From Mercurialis annua (lineage: Eukaryota; Streptophyta; Magnoliopsida; Malpighiales; Euphorbiaceae): 64,000 nt of DNA. Location of the stretch: NCBI RefSeq assembly GCF_937616625.2, contig NC_065576.1:7690501-7754500 (forward strand), read 5' to 3'. Under the pieces are notes generated by a model. It was not told the origin of the DNA, did not search any database, and worked only from the letters and a program-made list of their open reading frames with translations. This document shows, piece by piece, positions 59,150 to 64,000 of this stretch (position 1 is the first letter of the stretch; each line of letters starts with the position of its first letter). The translations under genes and the position numbers were made by a program.

Positions 59150-59515
59150 GGTAAAAATAGATCTTGCAGTTTTTACAAAAATACAGATGAGCCCTTTTAC
59201 TTTTTTTTAGTATAATAAAGCCCTCTTTATTTTTAAATAAAATAAATAACCTCTTTCGCTAACACTATTAGAAACACCCGTGAATCGCTAACATGTCTCT
59301 CATAATCATATAGAAAGAAAATTCAAAAATAATTTTAATGTTTAAAATATTTATCAAAAATTTAAGGGGGTAAGTATCCAAAAAGTAAGTAACAAGAGTT
59401 TATTTGTTCGATTTTAAAATAATGAGGGTTTAATTGTTCAATTTTAAAAGCACAAGGGTTTAGTTGTGCCAAAAAATGAAAAGACTTATCTGCACTTTTA
59501 AGGAAAAGTCGAAGT
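59150..59515. mobile_element. Possible degenerate fold-back element
   Basis: The left end (AAAATACAGATGAGCCCTTTT, then ATAAAGCCCTC) and the reverse complement of the right end (AAAGTGCAGATAAGTCTTTTC, then AACTAAACCCTTG) follow the same order with many mismatches. The inner arms both contain variants of AATAAACTC. The element class and the exact ends are uncertain. Confidence 0.4.
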
Positions 59516-60721
59516 TTTTTTTTTTACGTTGTGCCCATATTTATAAAACAAGTTAAAATTTATAATTAATTTGTAATTAACCCAAAACGTGTAATATGTA
59601 TTTTAAATTTAAGTCTATATAGATTCAATCAACAAATCAAACTAAAAATTAAAAGTATTAATTAACTAAACTGACATTTTATATACATATTTAGAATAAT
59701 TTATTTTCATTATATCAGTTATAGGATGATTTAGTCCATGATAAAAAAAATTCTTATATTATTTATAAAATAGTCTAGTTTTAAATTTTTTAAATTAAAT
59801 TAAACTTAAATAAATATGCTTCTAATATTCATCTCAAGAATTGTTTTTGTCAAAAAAAAATATTATTCCCAAATACACCTTACAATTTTAAAACAGCTCA
59901 ATTATATTCTCTCCATTCATAATTATTCTATTTGTTCAGTTCTAATTTTTCTTATCAAAAAATTTGTTCCTATCCATTAATAATTACAATTAATTTATCT
60001 CTTTTACCCACCATGTATTTAAAAACCCTAAACTTCAAATTAATTATTCATAAGTTCTAATTCAATTTATACTTACTTTTAAAATTCATTTGTAATTTGT
60101 TTTCAAATAATTTTAAAGTAAGTAATTTTATCTTTGTTATATTTTAATCATATTATATTATTATTATTAAGTTTTTTTTATTAATATTTTAGTAATGAAA
60201 TTAGAAAATTTAATTATTTGATTGTTTAATTATTTTTTATTATGGTCTTTTTTATTATAATTATGTGGATGGATGAATTTGTATTAGTTTGACTTTATGA
60301 TTTTATAAATTTATGAATATATACGTAAAATATGTAAAAAAATCGTAGGATTCATCTCCCACCATTTGTATATTAATATAATCAGTGTAATTTATTTTAA
60401 CTTGTATATTTATTGAATTTTTTGGCTTTACCTCTGAATATATGTAATGATTTTTTTTAAAGGCTAACACTTTCATTATTAATAATAAAAATTACAAATT
60501 GAAATAACTATTTTAAGATAATGATAAGAGTTGTTAATTAATACAATCATCGAATATGGCTTTTTCAACCATTAAAAGATTACACAAATACATATATAAT
60601 TCAAATATTAAATATACGATTTCAAACCGTTTGAATCTTTAAACTTCAAACTTTTCAAATCTATCTTCAATTTATATCCTAGTACGATCTGCTTGATCAA
60701 TTGAATTCTAATTTTATGATT
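59516..60721. other. AT-rich intergenic DNA, no gene seen
   Basis: Nothing supported. An 80-aa minus-strand frame at 60608-60850 runs into the SINE and is not a gene. Confidence 0.5.
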
Positions 60722-60822
60722 TTTTTTAATAATTAGGGAGGGAAAGTGAGACTCGAACACGAGATCTATTATCAAGATGATTGTGGCTATTACCACTGTG
60801 CTATAAGAGCACTGACTAACTT
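60722..60822 (-). repeat. tRNA-derived SINE or tRNA-like relic
   Basis: On the minus strand: TATAGCACAGTGGTAATAGCC (A-box-like; 20-mer plus one), then the B box GTTCGAGTCTCAC, then TTTCCCTCCCTAATTATT and an A-run. The tail resembles the SINE copies at 570-903, while the A-box half differs. Confidence 0.6.
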
Positions 60823-61796
60823 TATGATCTTCATTTTCAATAGATCTCACAAAAATAGATCAAAACATTACAAAAAAAACTTCATTCAAACACAACAAAA
60901 GTTCTAGATAGAGATATTTATTTAATGAAAAAAAAATATATAGATTGAAAAAAGAATAATTAATCATCCTTGCACAGGAAATATTATACAGGATGTTTAC
61001 ATAAGAAAACAATGTTCAAATGCAAACTTGACTCATTTATATTTATATTTCTAAACAAAATTTTAAAGTAATTTTTATAAAAGAATACATTAGTAATTGT
61101 CAAATCATTAAAAGAGTTCCTCTTATAAAATTGAACTTGCTCGTTTATCGTCAGAAAAAAATAAGAGGTACAATTCTATTTTTTTTCTTTATTATTAACA
61201 GAATATAAATTTCATACTAATTAGAGGAAAAGTCCAAAGTGATTTTTTAATTTTTTTTATCTCCTCTAAAATTGAGATGAAACAAATTTTGTCCTTTTTG
61301 CAGAAGCCATAATAAATAATCTATTAGAATAGTGATGGCAGTCTAATCAAATCAAAATCAGAAAATAGAGCAAATAATTCAACAAATGAAATGACTCCTA
61401 CCCATAACTCTTCTTCTTCTTTTATTAGGTCTTATATCATCTTTCTTTGTACTTTAAATAAATATATATTTGAACCCTTAAACTTCTATCTTTCTTATTT
61501 TATCCCTTCAATTCAAAATAAGTGATTGTAGATGTCCCTAGTTTGCCTTTTGGTAGAATATAATCTCTTATTAGGCAAAAGATTATCGGGTGAAAATGGA
61601 AATTCAAACGTAATTTAAGGTAAATATCGGTTAAGTATATTCTATTTTCTAATATTAGCTAAAATGGCTACACTTTTTAAAAATATGTATGTTAATTTTA
61701 CGTACCGTTTGGATCGAAAGATTTTTCGTAAATTAAAATTCATAAAATCCATCATTATTTGGTAGTGCACATGTACTAAAAATATACATTATAAAC
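60823..61796. other. AT-rich intergenic DNA, no gene seen
   Basis: Nothing supported. Confidence 0.5.
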
Positions 61797-62019
61797 AGAG
61801 AAATTCTTATGTAGACTGAGTCCACCACGTCATCCGTAGACTAACCTATCACATAATGACACGTCATTAAAATGAAGGCAATCTTGTAATATTACTATTC
61901 ATAAGTGTAAATAAGTAATAAACAAATTTACAAGATTGCCATCATTTTAATGACGTGTCATTATATGATAGGCTTAGTCCACGGATGACGTGGTGGACTC
62001 AGTCTACTTAAGAATCTCT
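61797..62019. mobile_element. Inverted-repeat MITE with arms of about 90 bp
   Basis: The left arm begins AGAGAAATTCTTATGTAGAC; the reverse complement of the right arm begins AGAGATTCTTAAGTAGACTG. Both continue with GAGTCCACCACGTCATCCGT, a short variable part and ATAATGACACGTCATTAAAA. About 90 bp match with roughly five differences. A target duplication could not be fixed. Related ends occur at about 2475-2522 and at 39041-39222 in a PFK intron. Confidence 0.82.
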
Positions 62020-63447
62020 CTTATAAGCATTAGTGTATATTGTATTATTAAAAAACAGAAACTGAAAATAGTAAATAATAAGGTTAAAATTCGTAACATA
62101 TTAGGAAGGTAAATTTAGATTTTCCATGCCTTATAAAAAATATCATTATATTCAATGGACACTCATCGTAAATTATATTTAAATTTCATGCGGCAATTAT
62201 CTATTGAACTAGTGTCTCCATTCCACTAAACAGCAATTTGGAGGTTTAACATCATCAATTTTAAGTTAAAAGGGTTAAAATAAAAAATATGAAAGTTTAG
62301 GGGCTCAACTATATGTTTTTCTCCTACTTTCTTTCAATATGTTTTGACCTATTTAGCTTGACATGTCAAAATATTGTCTATTACTGATCTACACTCTCAT
62401 TGTTGAATAAGTAAATTTTCTTTATTTTCAAAAATAAATAAATTGCAGCTAACTAAGGGTGAAACGGAATTGATAAATAAGTTATCTAAATTCAAATTAA
62501 ACAATTGCATCTTAATCCATGCATTCGGAAACATAACGAACATATATTAATAACAATTATAAGTAAATTTATTGATTGAACAAAAATCTAACATAAATAA
62601 TTTTGGGAGTTACTGTATCAAAATATGAAACTTTCTTGCAAAATCCATGCATCAACAAAAATTATTTATATTATATTAGATTTTGCAACTAAATTGGAGG
62701 GTAAAAATGAAACTTTATTGATTAAAAAATGAATAATTGATTCTGAAAGTTACTGTACTTCTTCATTTGCACAGTTTGGTTACCGAACTTCTAATATAAT
62801 TACTCAATATCGATTCTTATGACTCCGGGAGATTTCTAAATGATTTCCGGCCAAATATTTCAACGTAGGGAGAATTTGAAAATACATAAACCTAAGCATT
62901 GATGTAAATTGGATGAGTAGGGTTTGGGAGAGTAAATGATATTAGCAAAGGGAGAGAATTGCGGGGAAAAGGGAGGTGGATTGTGACAAGACAATAAAAG
63001 GGTGGGGACGATCTTCATTTCCATTTCTATATTCTTTTGCAGCCTTTTTTTTTTTTAGCAATCAAAACTAAATATTTTTACTCAATTTTTTTTAAGAAAA
63101 CACAGTGGCCCATATCAGTGCTTCCTTGCAGCAGCAGCATCACCTGCAGATGCAACATCTATGCATTATATATAAGTTACAAGACAATGCAAAAACTTTT
63201 GTTTCTTTTGCTTGTAACTTACTATATATTCTTCTTCTTTCTTTCTTTCTTGATCTCGTTTCTTGGTTTGTTATTCTTGCATGTACTCTTATAGCTTATA
63301 TTGTTATTGCCGATATTTCACGGAAACGGACACCGGAAAACGGATTTTTTAAAAAAATATAAAAAATGGAAACATGTAATTACTTATATTGTTACTACCC
63401 TTACTCACCGGTTTAGGACAGGTTTTATCACCATATAACCCGCTTGA
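62020..63447. other. Intergenic DNA, no confirmed gene
   Basis: AT-rich with a less AT-rich stretch around 62860-63170. A polypyrimidine tract and CAG at about 63035-63042 resemble an intron acceptor, followed by small frames with LQQQHHLQMQHL (63105-63362) and a hydrophobic 36-residue segment (63188-63294). Neither shows a recognisable family or a consistent exon structure, so no gene is called. Confidence 0.4.
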
Positions 63448-63470
63448 ATAATATATATATATATATATAA
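63448..63470. repeat. (AT)n microsatellite
   Basis: Uninterrupted AT repeat next to the fold-back element that follows. Confidence 0.85.
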
Positions 63471-63475
63471 TTTGG

Positions 63476-63789
63476 TAAATGTTCATATCTATCTACAATT
63501 TTAACCACCTTGCCAAATATACCATATTATTAAAATCGTGCCATATATACTGTCATTTTTCGGACTTTGATTAAATATATCCTCGATCGATTTGGAGTTG
63601 ATGTGACACAATGTTATATATGCCACGTAAGATTAGTTTTATATATATAGACGTATGGTACCACGTTTATATCTGAATTGATTGTAGATAATATTTGGCA
63701 AAAGTGGAATGATATATATGTCATAATTTTAAAAATATGGTATATTCGGCAAACTGGTTAAAGTTTTTTTTAGTAGATATAATATTTTG
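63476..63789. mobile_element. Fold-back MITE, about 314 bp
   Basis: The left arm contains ATATCTATCTACAATTTTAACC, then CTTGCCAAATATACCATATT; the reverse complement of the right arm contains TATATCTACTAAAAAAAACT, then TTTGCCGAATATACCATATT. The arms match over about 90 bp with mismatches. The ends and target duplication are not fixed. Confidence 0.65.
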
Positions 63790-63821
63790 TCTTGTATTTT
63801 ATACCATAATATAAATATATT

Positions 63822-63824
<3 letters not shown>

Positions 63825-63863
<39 letters not shown>
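63825..63863. repeat. (AT)n microsatellite
   Basis: Uninterrupted AT repeat near the window end. The remaining 137 bp are AT-rich with nothing supported. Confidence 0.85.
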
Positions 63864-63868
<5 letters not shown>

Positions 63869-64000
63869 AATATAAGACTCTTTCATAATAATAAAAGAAT
63901 ATAAAAAATATTATATAAGTGCTTTTGTAGATTAGAAAAAAATGAATAAACTGTAGTTAAACTTTTAAAAACTGAAAAGTTTTTACGACTCAACTTGTTT

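Noticed and set aside
63037..63362. Two overlapping 85-aa frames, one Gln/His-rich and one hydrophobic
   Set aside because: No family is recognisable, neither frame starts in a convincing context, and the sequence is close to simple TTC and CAG repeats.

Overview
The window is nuclear DNA from a flowering plant, most likely a eudicot. The evidence is multi-exon genes with GT-AG introns that encode plant-only families, very AT-rich intergenic DNA, and dense plant-type transposon remnants. The species cannot be named from the sequence alone. Four genes are supported: a D-type cyclin of the CYCD2/4 group (12133-14551, +, six exons, 369 aa); a plastid ATP-dependent 6-phosphofructokinase of the PFK5 type (43242-38771, -, thirteen exons, 535 aa); a small unrecognised acidic/basic protein (47196-47612, +, 138 aa); and a zinc-finger homeodomain transcription factor (51889-51098, -, one exon, 263 aa). 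The genes are independent, as expected in a plant genome. Only the cyclin and perhaps the small protein (E2F-like and MSA-like motifs upstream) share a theme, the cell cycle.

Layout: 1-7.4 kb holds an LTR end, SINE copies, fold-back elements and a 2.9 kb solo LTR. 7.4-12 kb is AT-rich and nearly empty apart from a SINE and microsatellites. 12-14.7 kb is the cyclin gene, with transposon remnants in two introns. 14.7-21.2 kb is intergenic, with a truncated LINE, a hairpin, a SINE and two MITEs. 21.2-36.9 kb is one block: a tandem LTR-internal-LTR-internal-LTR array on the minus strand, about 2.6 copies of a 6,047-bp unit, almost identical between copies, with tRNA-iMet-type primer sites and polypurine tracts but no coding capacity in its 2.77-kb internal region. 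37-55 kb carries the three remaining genes among MITEs, a hAT-type element and a 1.1-kb Mutator-like element. 55.4-58.3 kb is a 2.85-kb element with a perfect 9-bp target duplication, the 3' end of a gene resembling plant mobile domain proteins, and two clusters of nested GC-rich palindromes. The rest is AT-rich with scattered repeats.

The most unusual signals are (1) the near-identical tandem retrotransposon array; (2) four consecutive hairpins in its LTRs that share one 25-nt loop but have four different, individually complementary stems; (3) the palindrome-of-palindromes architecture inside the 55458-58307 element; and (4) several short elements of very different internal sequence that share related GGNTTAATG / GGCCTAATG ends and 9-bp target duplications.
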